In this document: positions 40,514 to 50,412 of the stretch, in pieces
Layout: every line of letters begins with the position of its first letter
Numbering within the stretch: position 1 is the first letter of the stretch
Source: Sulfurimonas sp. CG01_land_8_20_14_3_00_36_23
GTDB lineage: Bacteria > Campylobacterota > Campylobacteria > Campylobacterales > Sulfurimonadaceae
Length of the DNA stretch: 64,000 nucleotides
Assembly: GCA_002781365.1 (NCBI GenBank)
Contig: PETN01000020.1
Coordinates: forward strand, 62,001-126,000
Reading direction: 5' to 3'
The notes under the pieces: model-generated
Told to the model about the DNA's origin: nothing
The model's database searches: none
Seen by the model: the letters and a program-made list of their open reading frames with translations, nothing else
Translations under genes and position numbers: made by a program

Positions 40514-42424
40514 ATGACTTTTTTACATCCAGAATTTTTATACTATATGTTGCCACCACTCTTGATACTTTTTGGATTTTTGATTACGCAAAAAGAGACG
40601 CATTCTCATTTTTTTAGTGACGAGGTGATTCAAAAACTTAGAGTAAGTTCCAATGCACTTACGCTCAAAGCGAGAAATGCACTCTTTTTATTGATAGGAG
40701 TTTGTATCATCGTGGCACTTGCCCAGCCAGTTATCAAAGATGGCGTAGTTAAAGTCAAAGCAAAGAGCGCAGATATTATGATTGCCTTAGATATATCTGA
40801 CTCGATGCTGGCTGAAGATGTCTATCCAAACCGTTTAAAGTTGGCAAAACAGAAGGCACTTGAACTGCTTAAACTTGCGCCAAATGAGCGTATAGGCGTT
40901 ATCGCATTTGCGAAGAACTCCTACCTTGTCTCTCCGCTTAGTTTTGACCACAGTGTTGTGAGCTTTTTGCTCTCTCAACTTAACAGTGACTCTATTACAG
41001 AAAAAGGAACGGATTTTTTAAGTATGTTGGAGGTTGTCAGTCATTCACTTGATGAGAAAAACAAAAAATACCTTCTTGTTCTAAGTGATGGGGGAGATAG
41101 CAGAGATTTTTCCAAAGAGATAGCGAGTGCAAAAGAGAAAAATATAACGCTGTTTGTTTTGGGAATCGGTACAACGAAAGGTGCACCTATCAAACTTGCA
41201 AATGGGAGTTTTATCAAGCATAAGGGCGATATTATCATCTCAAAGTTAAATGAGAATATCGCAGAGTTGGCGACTTCCACAGGCGGTGTTTACATCCAAA
41301 ACTCCAAGTCACAGAGCGATATAAAAGCGATGCTTCAAGAGATAGAAGCCAAGAGTGAGCAAAAAGAGTTAAAGAGTGAAGATGTGCAGCGATATGTTGC
41401 ACTCTTTTACTATCCAGTGGGTTTGGCACTCTTTCTTTTGTTACTTGCTACGAGTTCAATGACCACGAGAGAAAAGCTTCGTTTGCCCTCTGCTTTTATC
41501 CTTTTTGCACTTCTATTTACAAATCCACATGCCGAAGCAGGTATCTTAGACTTTATGGATTTAGCTGAGGCAAAAGAGGCTTATGAAGCAGGGGATTACA
41601 ACAAATCTGCACAACTTTATAAAGAGTATGCAGAGTCAAATAAAAATGCAAACAGTTACTACAATGAAGGAAATGCTCTCTATAAACAAGAGAAGTATGA
41701 TGAGGCGATTGAAGCGTATCAACAGGCAAACTTTGAGGATGCTTCCTCCGCTGCAAAAAAATACGCTAATCTAGGAAATGCGTATGTAAAACAGGCAACA
41801 TCAGAGAGTCTGCAAAAGGCTGTAGAAGCTTATACAGAGTCTCTAAAGATAGAAGAGGATAAGCAAACTCGAGAAAATTTAGAAGAGGTCAAAAAGTTTA
41901 TTGAGAAGCAAAAGCAAGAGTCTCAAAAACAAGAGAATAAAGAAGATAAAAAGCAAGATAAACAAGAGAACGACAAAGATAACAAGAGTGGCGAGAAAAA
42001 AGAGTCTAGTGACAAAGATTCAAAAGAGAAAGAGCAAAAAGATTCTGATAAAGAGAAGGACTCTAAAGAAAAAGAGCAAAAGCAAGATAAAGAGTCAAAA
42101 AGTCAAAATAAAAAAGATGAGCAACAAGAGCAACAAAAGCCTAATGATATGAAATCAAAAGAGGCTTCCAAGAGCCAAGAGAAAGATAAAACGCAAGAGA
42201 AAGAGCAAAAAGAGAAAGAGAAGCAAGAGGCACAAAAGTCTGATAAAGAGGAAAATAAAGGTAATGAAAAAGCCTCTGCTAACCTTGAACAACAGCCTGC
42301 TGGGATGAGTGATGCAGAAGAGCAAAAATGGATAAATGAACTCAATACGCAAAAAAATACATACCTTTACAAACTCAATAAACAAAAACCTAAAGAGGAA
42401 AATTTAAATGAAAAACCTTGGTAA
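40514..42424 (+). CDS. BatB/BatC-like VWA plus TPR protein with K/E/Q/D-rich tail (copy 2)
   Basis: 'IALDISDSMLAEDVYPNRLKLAKQKALELL', TPR repeats, long KEKEQK low-complexity region, ends EKPW. Confidence 0.88.
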   Translation: MTFLHPEFLYYMLPPLLILFGFLITQKETHSHFFSDEVIQKLRVSSNALTLKARNALFLLIGVCIIVALAQPVIKDGVVKVKAKSADIMIALDISDSMLAEDVYPNRLKLAKQKALELLKLAPNERIGVIAFAKNSYLVSPLSFDHSVVSFLLSQLNSDSITEKGTDFLSMLEVVSHSLDEKNKKYLLVLSDGGDSRDFSKEIASAKEKNITLFVLGIGTTKGAPIKLANGSFIKHKGDIIISKLNENIAELATSTGGVYIQNSKSQSDIKAMLQEIEAKSEQKELKSEDVQRYVALFYYPVGLALFLLLLATSSMTTREKLRLPSAFILFALLFTNPHAEAGILDFMDLAEAKEAYEAGDYNKSAQLYKEYAESNKNANSYYNEGNALYKQEKYDEAIEAYQQANFEDASSAAKKYANLGNAYVKQATSESLQKAVEAYTESLKIEEDKQTRENLEEVKKFIEKQKQESQKQENKEDKKQDKQENDKDNKSGEKKESSDKDSKEKEQKDSDKEKDSKEKEQKQDKESKSQNKKDEQQEQQKPNDMKSKEASKSQEKDKTQEKEQKEKEKQEAQKSDKEENKGNEKASANLEQQPAGMSDAEEQKWINELNTQKNTYLYKLNKQKPKEENLNEKPW

Positions 42425-43829
42425 GATTCTACTCCTTCTATTTTTAATTCCACATGCTGTAGATGCATCTGTTGTAGCAACTCTAAGTGACAAAAGTGTC
42501 TCTGTTGGAGACATGGTTACCTATAATCTAACAATCTCAGGAGAAAACATCCAAAGACCACAGATAAATATCTTGTGTGAGAGTGATATTATCTCAACCG
42601 CCTCTCAAACAAGCATACAGATGGTCAATGGAGATTATAAAAAAAGTTATATTTTAAGTTATAAATTTATGCCTCAAAAAAGTTGTGAGATAAAGCCTGT
42701 TGAAGTTGAAATTGATGGAAAAACAGAAGTGAGCAATGGAGTTTCTCTTGAAGTTAAAGCGATGCGTGCTGCAAAAGATGCAGATTTTATCTTAACGCTT
42801 GAGAGTGATAAAGAGGAGGTTTTTGTAGGCGAACCCTTTTCAGTTACGCTCCTCTTAAAACAGAAAAAAGGGGCGCAGGCAGTGGATAGTAAATTTGTAG
42901 CGCCAGAGTTAAAAGGTTTTTGGATTAAGTCTGAATCCGACCCAGTTCGCTCGGATGATGGAGAGTACACCATCACAACTTTAAGCTATCAGATGTCTGC
43001 TCAAAGAGATGGAAATGTTACGATAACTCCTGCACAGATGAGAATTGCCTCAAGAAGTAACAGTGTGGATAGTTGGGGTGCTTGGGTTCCAAATATCAAA
43101 TGGAAGAGCTACTTCTCCAATAAACTTGACCTCAAAGTCAAACCTTTGCCTGCAGGTATCTCTTTAGTCGGAGATTTTACAATAGAAGCAACTGTTGATA
43201 AAAGCGAAATTAATGCAAATGAAGCGGTAAATGTCATGCTTAAAGTCAAAGGAGAGGGGAATTTAGAAGATATTAAAACTTTTAAACCCTACATAGATGG
43301 GGTAAGTGTTTTTGATGAAAAGATTGTTCTGCAAAAAAGCCTCTTAACGCAGAAAATGGCATTTGTCTCTGACACAGATTTCACAATCGCACCCTTTACC
43401 TTAAAGTACTTTAACCCTCAAAGAAAAAAGATTCAAACTATCGCAACAAATAAGATAGAGATAAAAGTAAAAAATGCAAAACCTAAAGAAGAGTTGGTTA
43501 TTAAAAGAGAAGAGCAAAAGAGTGATGAGGCGGTAGTAACATCTCCTCCAAAGGAGTTTAATCTCACTTGGGTTGTCCTTGGTTTTTTAGCAGGTTTAGC
43601 ATGTGGAATTGTATTGATGCTCCTTAGACCATGGAAACTATTGAAGAAAGAAAAAAATGTTTCCATCAAAGACCCAAAAATACTTTTAGTAAAACTTTTG
43701 CCTTATAAAAATGATGTACAAGTTCAAGAAATCATAGATATTTTAGAAAAAAACATCTATGAAAATGCTGCGTTACATTACAATAAACAAACATTAAAAG
43801 AGTGCTTAAAAAGATATAAGATAAGTTAA
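42408..43829 (+). CDS. BatD-like exported protein (copy 2)
   Basis: Signal peptide, 'LSDKSVSVGDMVTYNLTISGENIQRPQI', C-terminal TM 'VVLGFLAGLACGIVLMLL'. Confidence 0.85.
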   Translation: MKNLGKILLLLFLIPHAVDASVVATLSDKSVSVGDMVTYNLTISGENIQRPQINILCESDIISTASQTSIQMVNGDYKKSYILSYKFMPQKSCEIKPVEVEIDGKTEVSNGVSLEVKAMRAAKDADFILTLESDKEEVFVGEPFSVTLLLKQKKGAQAVDSKFVAPELKGFWIKSESDPVRSDDGEYTITTLSYQMSAQRDGNVTITPAQMRIASRSNSVDSWGAWVPNIKWKSYFSNKLDLKVKPLPAGISLVGDFTIEATVDKSEINANEAVNVMLKVKGEGNLEDIKTFKPYIDGVSVFDEKIVLQKSLLTQKMAFVSDTDFTIAPFTLKYFNPQRKKIQTIATNKIEIKVKNAKPKEELVIKREEQKSDEAVVTSPPKEFNLTWVVLGFLAGLACGIVLMLLRPWKLLKKEKNVSIKDPKILLVKLLPYKNDVQVQEIIDILEKNIYENAALHYNKQTLKECLKRYKIS

Positions 43830-43904
43830 AACTACTTAATCTTTAAAAATCAAATAAGTTTATAGTACTATTATTTGAGGTGATGACTTAAAGGGGCACT
43901 TAGG

Positions 43905-45380
43905 ATGAATAAAATAGTGTTTGCATTTTTAGTGAATTTTATATTTTTAATTCTTTTAGGCTTTGTTTCTATTGACAAAATAGCTGTTTTATCTGAGCTT
44001 AATAACAAACTCTATGAGCACCCCTATGCAGTTTCTAACGCCTCTAAAATTATTCAAGCCAATATAGTTTCAATGCACAGTTATATGAAAGATATAGCTT
44101 CTGCCCAGAGTAGTGATGAGATTAGGATAGCCAAAGAGCTGATAGAGGCTAAGCAAAAAATTATTTTTGAGCAGTTTGATATTATCTTTCAAAAATATTT
44201 AGGTGATCAAAAAGATATTCAAAAAAGTTATGTTACCTTCGTTCATTGGGAACCCATTAGAGATGAAGTTATCTCTTTAATGCAAAATGGTAAACAAAAA
44301 GAAGCATTTAGGATAACAAAAGGTAAAGGTGCTAAATATATTGCTGAGTTAGAATTACAAATCAATACTTTAGTGCTTTTTGCAGACAATGTAGCGGCCT
44401 CTGTTCATGAACAAACACTTGAAGCTGAGGCAAAAGCAAAAAAAACCATTCTTCTTCTTTTGGTCTCTATTTTACTTATGGCACTCTCTATTTTTACTTT
44501 CTTGGTGAGAAATATTTTAACCAGAGATAAAAAAATACAAGAGTATTTGCATGTCATTGATGAAAACATAATGAATGTCATTGTCGATTCTCACTTTAAA
44601 ATAATTGATGCTAGCACAGCCTTGGCGAGATATATGAAGCTCTCTAAAGAGGAGTTATTACAAACACAAGAGTACTTTTTACTAAGTGAATGTACACCTA
44701 AAGAGCGTTCAGAGATTAGAAATATAATGAAACAAGGGAATTGTTGGAGGGGCGAAATTAAAAAAGTAGTAAATGCTCAGACAAAATGGTTAGAGTTTTC
44801 CCTTCATCCTGATGGCCTCAATAAAGCTCAATATACAAATATACTTCATGATATTACAGATAAAAAAGAGTTTGAAAAACTCTCAAAGACAGATGCTTTG
44901 ACCAATCTCTATAATAGAGGCTATTTTGAGAAAATGTTTCCAATAATGATAAAAAATTCACAAAGACACAATACGATTCTCTGTTTTGTGATGATGGATA
45001 TAGATTTTTTTAAAGAGTACAATGATACGTATGGACACCAAAAAGGTGATGAAGCTTTAAAGCAAGTTGCAAATGCTTTACGCGCGCATATTCATCGTCC
45101 AAATGATTCTACTTTTAGACTAGGTGGAGAAGAATTTGGCATCATTTTTAATATCAAAAGAGAGGAAGATGCTTCGCCTTTTATGGAAAAACTTCTTAAA
45201 AACATTGAAGATTTACACATAGAACATAGTGGTAATAAAGCTTCAAGTTTTTTAACTATCTCTATGGGAATGTGTATTATAAAAGAGAGTGACACGAGCA
45301 GTGTAGATGCATTTTATAGAAAAGCAGATGAACTCTTATACAAAGCAAAACAAAATGGAAGAAATAATATTCAGATGTAA
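43905..45380 (+). CDS. Membrane diguanylate cyclase (PAS-GGDEF)
   Basis: 'KTDALTNLYNRGYFEKMFP', 'DIDFFKEYNDTYGHQKGDEAL', 'FRLGGEEFGII'. Confidence 0.9.
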   Translation: MNKIVFAFLVNFIFLILLGFVSIDKIAVLSELNNKLYEHPYAVSNASKIIQANIVSMHSYMKDIASAQSSDEIRIAKELIEAKQKIIFEQFDIIFQKYLGDQKDIQKSYVTFVHWEPIRDEVISLMQNGKQKEAFRITKGKGAKYIAELELQINTLVLFADNVAASVHEQTLEAEAKAKKTILLLLVSILLMALSIFTFLVRNILTRDKKIQEYLHVIDENIMNVIVDSHFKIIDASTALARYMKLSKEELLQTQEYFLLSECTPKERSEIRNIMKQGNCWRGEIKKVVNAQTKWLEFSLHPDGLNKAQYTNILHDITDKKEFEKLSKTDALTNLYNRGYFEKMFPIMIKNSQRHNTILCFVMMDIDFFKEYNDTYGHQKGDEALKQVANALRAHIHRPNDSTFRLGGEEFGIIFNIKREEDASPFMEKLLKNIEDLHIEHSGNKASSFLTISMGMCIIKESDTSSVDAFYRKADELLYKAKQNGRNNIQM

Positions 45381-45394
45381 AAAAGAGTTATATA

Positions 45395-46225
45395 TTAGTC
45401 TAAAATATCATGAAGTCTATGTCCATCAGCCATCATTTTGTTTACACTTTCCCAATCTTCATCTTTGATACTCTTTTTCAATCGTGAGAGTTCATGTTCA
45501 AAGAGTTCAATTGCTTCGAGTACATTGGATTTGTTTTGTTTGAAAATATCCTCCCACATGTTTGGAGAACTCTTTGCAAGCCTACTCATAGAGCGAAAAC
45601 CACCCGCAGCAAGAGCTAAAATATTATATTTGTTCTCTTGATTCATAACGCTGTTTGCAAGTGAATAGGAGATAGCATGTGGCATGTGGGAAATGAAAGC
45701 CGCATGGCGGTCATGCTCATGCGCTTTCATAAAGTATTTTTTCATACCAAGTGCTTTGAATATCTTTTTAGCAACACTGCTTTGAAGCACACCGCTCTCC
45801 TCTAAGTCACATAAAACGACAACCTTACCATCATACAAACCTTCAATAGCGGCATAGGGACCAAAGTTCTCTGTACCTGTCATAGGGTGTGCAGCTACAA
45901 AGTTTTTTCTTAAACCTGCAGGAACAGAAGAGACTATGAGCTCTTTTGTACTTCCTAAGTCTATAATTGTTGTTGTCTGAGGAACATCTGTTAAGTTTTT
46001 TAAAGCAGAGATAATCCCATTGACTGGAATTGCCAAAAAGATAACGTCACACTTTTTTACCTCTTCAAACTCTACAATTTTATCGACTAAATTGAGTTTG
46101 AGAGCATCCTTTTTATGTTGTTCATTGTGGTCACATCCGACGATAGTTGTAATAAAATCCAAGTGCTTTAGACTCAGGGCTAAGGAGCCACCCATTAAAC
46201 CAAGCCCTATAATTGCTACATTCAT
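45395..46225 (-). CDS. tyrA: Prephenate dehydrogenase
   Basis: 'VAIIGLGLMGGSLALSLKH', 'AAHPMTGTENFGPYAA', 'HDRHAAFISHMPHAISYSLA'. Confidence 0.92.
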   Translation of the reverse strand: MNVAIIGLGLMGGSLALSLKHLDFITTIVGCDHNEQHKKDALKLNLVDKIVEFEEVKKCDVIFLAIPVNGIISALKNLTDVPQTTTIIDLGSTKELIVSSVPAGLRKNFVAAHPMTGTENFGPYAAIEGLYDGKVVVLCDLEESGVLQSSVAKKIFKALGMKKYFMKAHEHDRHAAFISHMPHAISYSLANSVMNQENKYNILALAAGGFRSMSRLAKSSPNMWEDIFKQNKSNVLEAIELFEHELSRLKKSIKDEDWESVNKMMADGHRLHDILD

Positions 46226-46325
46226 ATCTTCTCTCTCATTAAAAGTAGTGAATTATACAAAATTTACTTAAGATTAACCTCATAGTAGGTAGAATCTCTT
46301 CTTATTTTACAATGATGGAACCTTA

Positions 46326-48563
46326 ATGAGAATATTTTTAGCAACACTGCTAACCCTGCTGAGTATCAGTTTACAAGCCATAACAATTAAATCTATAAAT
46401 TACGAGGGCATGGTTCATATATCTGAATCCGTTGCACTTAGAATGCTTGAGTTTCAAGTCGGTGACACTGTTGATATTGAAGCAATCGATAAATCAATCC
46501 AAAACTATTTTAAACAAGGTTATTTTGATGATGTTTGGGTGGATGAGAATAGTGGGAAATTAACCTATCACTTTAAAGAGAAAGCCATTATCTCCAAGAT
46601 AGAACTTAAAGGTTGGAAAGAGAATGATTCTGAGACAAAAGAGTTTGTAATTCAGATAAAAAAAGGCTCTTTGTATGATGAGAAAAAGCTTGAAGCTGCA
46701 AAAAAAAGAATTGAAGCGGCTATCTCTAAAGATGGAAAAATAGATTCAGTTGTTGAGATAGAAAAAGAGTATCTTGATAATGGAAGCATAAAAGTTACTT
46801 TTTATGTGAATGAGGGAGAAAAAATCATCATAGATAAGGTTGACTTTTCAGGTCTTGTAGGTCTTGACCAATATGCTTTTGATGATGTTGTTGCTAACAA
46901 AGAGCATCAGTTTATGGGATGGTTCTTTGGGAGAAATGATGGAAAAATGAGTCTTGCTGATTTAGAGTATGACCCTTTACGAATCCGTGATGTCTATATG
47001 CAACATGGGTATTTGGATGCAAAAGTAGATGTGCCGTTTGTGCGAGTAAATCTTGATAGTTACAAAGCAAAAATGAGCTATAAAATTGAAGAGGGTGAGG
47101 TCTATACTATTAGCGATGTAGAGATTAGCCAAACAAAAAGTGTCATCGATAACAGTGAGATACAAAAAGTTATAAAACTGAAAAAAGGTGAACCTTTTAA
47201 TATCAATAAGTTTCGTGATGATGCAGATAAAATAAAAAACATTATTGCTGATTTAAGTTATGCCTTTGTTCAGGTAGTTCCAGACCTGCAAAAAAATAAA
47301 AAAGATCAAACTGTGAAGGTTGTTTTTAAGATTACTCCAGGTGACAAAGTTAAAATAAGAAATGTTGTTATTTCAGGGAACACAAGAACACTTGATAGAA
47401 TAATTAGAAGAGAGCTTTATCTAGGACCTGGAGATATGTACTCTTTAACTGATTTAAAAGATTCTCGTAACTCTCTTGGTCGTCTTGGCTTTTTTGAGGG
47501 CAACACGATAGAAGAGAAGCGAGTAGATAACCAAACAATAGACTTAGTCGTAAAGGTTAGCGAAGCTCCAACTGGAAATATTCAGCTTGGTGGTGGGTAT
47601 GGAAGTGCAAGTGGATTTTTAGTAAATGTTGGACTTAGTGATAAAAATATCTGGGGCTCAGGTATCGATGTAGGTGTAAAACTTGAGAGATCAGAAACGA
47701 CTGAGAACTACTCTTTTAATATCTCAAATCCAAGACTCAATGATAGTGACTTTAGTGGTAATTTTAGTCTCTTTAAATCGATTGCATATTATGAAACAAG
47801 TGGCTATACAGTAAAATCAGATGGTCTAAGTACAGGAGTCGGGCATAAATTTTCTAGACATATTTCTGGTTACATGGGCTATAACTATTCAGGTAACACT
47901 TATATTTTAGATGCAGCTTTTGACAATAATCTTACAAATCAATATTTTGAAAATTATGGAAAAAGTTCTGTGAGTATGAACTTAAGCTTTGATAATACAG
48001 ATGACTATTATCTTCCACGCGAAGGCTTTACTCTAAGCCAAAGTTTTGAAAAATCAGGACTAGGTGCGGATGCGAATTATTTTAAAAGTAGAACAAATTT
48101 TGGAAAATTTATAGGCTTGGAAGAGTATGTAGGCATGGATGTTATCTTTAGATATAAAGCAAGACTCTACTATGGAGTGGACACAGGATACATGCCAATT
48201 GCTGAGAAGTTTTATATGGGTGGAATGGGCAGTGTAAGAGGGTATCAATCTTACTCTATAGCTCCAACAACGACTGAAGCTAATGGGTATATAAGAAGAG
48301 TAGGCGCTACACAGACTTTTTCAAATAATCTTGAACTGAGTTTTCCTCTTGTTCCAAAAGCGAAGATGCGTTTAGTTACCTATCTTGACTGGGGCTTTAT
48401 CGGTGAAAACTCTATAGATGAGTTCTCTCGTGGGGGTTATGGGGCAGGGTTGGAGTGGTTCTCTCCAGTTGGTCCTATACAGTTTATGTTCTCTAAAGCA
48501 ATTAACCCAGAAGTTGGGGATAAAACGACTGGCTTTGAGTTTACTATGGGACAAAGATTTTAA
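46326..48563 (+). CDS. bamA: Outer-membrane protein assembly factor BamA
   Basis: POTRA repeats, 'YMGGMGSVRGYQ', 'GGYGAGLEWFSPVGPIQFMFSKAINPEVGDKTTGFEFTMGQRF'. Confidence 0.95.
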   Translation: MRIFLATLLTLLSISLQAITIKSINYEGMVHISESVALRMLEFQVGDTVDIEAIDKSIQNYFKQGYFDDVWVDENSGKLTYHFKEKAIISKIELKGWKENDSETKEFVIQIKKGSLYDEKKLEAAKKRIEAAISKDGKIDSVVEIEKEYLDNGSIKVTFYVNEGEKIIIDKVDFSGLVGLDQYAFDDVVANKEHQFMGWFFGRNDGKMSLADLEYDPLRIRDVYMQHGYLDAKVDVPFVRVNLDSYKAKMSYKIEEGEVYTISDVEISQTKSVIDNSEIQKVIKLKKGEPFNINKFRDDADKIKNIIADLSYAFVQVVPDLQKNKKDQTVKVVFKITPGDKVKIRNVVISGNTRTLDRIIRRELYLGPGDMYSLTDLKDSRNSLGRLGFFEGNTIEEKRVDNQTIDLVVKVSEAPTGNIQLGGGYGSASGFLVNVGLSDKNIWGSGIDVGVKLERSETTENYSFNISNPRLNDSDFSGNFSLFKSIAYYETSGYTVKSDGLSTGVGHKFSRHISGYMGYNYSGNTYILDAAFDNNLTNQYFENYGKSSVSMNLSFDNTDDYYLPREGFTLSQSFEKSGLGADANYFKSRTNFGKFIGLEEYVGMDVIFRYKARLYYGVDTGYMPIAEKFYMGGMGSVRGYQSYSIAPTTTEANGYIRRVGATQTFSNNLELSFPLVPKAKMRLVTYLDWGFIGENSIDEFSRGGYGAGLEWFSPVGPIQFMFSKAINPEVGDKTTGFEFTMGQRF

Positions 48564-50029
48564 ATTTCTACTTTTAAATCTGTAAGAGAATTTAATCTTT
48601 TTACAGATTCTCTACTTAAATATAAATTTTTACCTGCTTGTATTGGAACAACTTTCAAAACACCATTATCAAATGTTAATTCAAAATCTATGTTTAGAGG
48701 TCGATGACTTAGCAGGGCAATACTTAATGAAAGTAGATAGCATAGCGCTTCTAAAGTTTTATATTCTGGAAGTAAAATTGCATATTTATTGATATGTGAA
48801 TTGGATGGTAGCTTGATTCTAGCATACTTTGTAAGCGTTGCTATAAGCATTATCTGAGAATGTGTAAAACCATACTCTAAAGCACTCTGAATCAAGTAGT
48901 AGCTATGTTTATTCTTTGAGAAAAAGTGAATGCTTGTCCCAATAGGGTTGAGCTTTGCCGCAATACCAAGTTCATATCGGTAGGAAGCATCTATATTGAG
49001 ATGTGTATGCATTAAATCAAATACTTTTTTACTTATAAGATTAAGTTGATTTGAGTAGTTATTTTCACTTATATAAGCATCAAGCAGATATTTGACTGAA
49101 GTGTTATAGTTTGCAGGGAATTTATCTTTAGAGCCTCTGAGTAAATCTGCGAGATAAACACCTTCTCTCACACCCACACCACTTGTAATTATCTTCTCTG
49201 CCGTGAGTTTTTTTAACAATCTGCTTAGTATCAAAGCGCCAGGTTTTATAACATCAAATCTCTCCTCTTTGATGCTAAGGTTGCTTAGTCCTACTTCATC
49301 TGCTTCTAAAATCGAGACTATAAAATCTTTAAAATCTATAGAAGAACACTCAAAGCCATGAAGTTTATTGAGGGGATACTTTTGTTGCTGCATGATTGCA
49401 GTAGAAATTGCTCTGAATGTTCCGCCTATACCGATAATTGTAGTGGCTTCAAAGTTCTCTAGGCGTTCTAACTGGGAGTCTATATAAGCAGTAGCTTCTT
49501 CTATCTTATCTTTATCAAAGAAGAGCTCTTTGAGTCTTACAGTTCCAAGTTCTAAAGAGATAGTGTTGGTGACATTTTTTTCATTTATGATTGAAAACTC
49601 AGTTGAGCCACCACCGATATCTATGCTGATGGCATTTGTTTGTAGAGGAAGAAGATTTGCACATGCAATAGCACCGTAATAAGCCTCTTTTGAACCCTCT
49701 ATTACTTTGATATTTAATTTTAACTCTTTTGAAACTTTGTTTAAAAAATCTTTTTTGTTTGGGGCATCTCGAAGTGCAGAAGTTGCAACACATAAAATTT
49801 TTCTTGCTTTAAATGAGTTGGCGATATGAATGAAATCTGAGAGAGTGTCAAAGGTTCTCTGCATTGGTAACGCTTGGAGGTTTCCACTGTTTTTGTATGC
49901 ATTTTCCGAAAGTCTTACTTTGCTTTTTGCTTCATGAAGCAGATGAAAAGCAAAACGGCTACTTTTTTCATAGACAACCATTCGAGCTGAATTGGAACCA
50001 ATGTCTATGACTGCGACGCGTTTTGCCAT
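48560..50029 (-). CDS. ppx: Ppx/GppA phosphatase
   Basis: 'VAVIDIGSNSARMVVYEKS', 'SIDIGGGSTEFSI', 'GIGGTFRAIS'. Confidence 0.9.
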   Translation of the reverse strand: MAKRVAVIDIGSNSARMVVYEKSSRFAFHLLHEAKSKVRLSENAYKNSGNLQALPMQRTFDTLSDFIHIANSFKARKILCVATSALRDAPNKKDFLNKVSKELKLNIKVIEGSKEAYYGAIACANLLPLQTNAISIDIGGGSTEFSIINEKNVTNTISLELGTVRLKELFFDKDKIEEATAYIDSQLERLENFEATTIIGIGGTFRAISTAIMQQQKYPLNKLHGFECSSIDFKDFIVSILEADEVGLSNLSIKEERFDVIKPGALILSRLLKKLTAEKIITSGVGVREGVYLADLLRGSKDKFPANYNTSVKYLLDAYISENNYSNQLNLISKKVFDLMHTHLNIDASYRYELGIAAKLNPIGTSIHFFSKNKHSYYLIQSALEYGFTHSQIMLIATLTKYARIKLPSNSHINKYAILLPEYKTLEALCYLLSLSIALLSHRPLNIDFELTFDNGVLKVVPIQAGKNLYLSRESVKRLNSLTDLKVEI

Positions 50030-50038
50030 AAAGGAGCT

Positions 50039-50290
50039 TTAATCCTCGTCTTGGAGGTTTTTATATTTGAACTGGAGCTCTGCTATGGATTCAACATTAT
50101 CTTTATCAGGGACAATACAGTCAACAGGACAAACAGAGATACATGCAGGTTCGTCATATATGTTGACACACTCAGTACATCTATCTGGGTCAATAAAGTA
50201 AATTGGGTCACCCTCTTCAATCGCTGTCGTTGGACACTCTTCACGACATGCATCACATGCTATACATTCATCATTTATTATTAGAGCCAT
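50039..50290 (-). CDS. Ferredoxin, 2[4Fe-4S], YfhL-like
   Basis: 'CIACDACREECPTTAIEEGDPIYFIDPDRCTECV...CISVCPVDCI'. Confidence 0.93.
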   Translation of the reverse strand: MALIINDECIACDACREECPTTAIEEGDPIYFIDPDRCTECVNIYDEPACISVCPVDCIVPDKDNVESIAELQFKYKNLQDED

Positions 50291-50412
50291 TATAAACCTT
50301 GTTTTTAGATTCTAGTATTATTAGATCTATTTATATATCATTTTGTGTTCGATTTATATCGCAATTAAGCTTTATTATTTTTGAATTTGTTTAATTATAT
50401 ATGTTTATTGGA

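Noticed and set aside
41583-42385. Alternative-frame Lys/Arg-rich and Phe/Leu/Ser-rich ORFs in the BatB tail
   Set aside because: Artefacts of the low-complexity K/E/Q coding repeat
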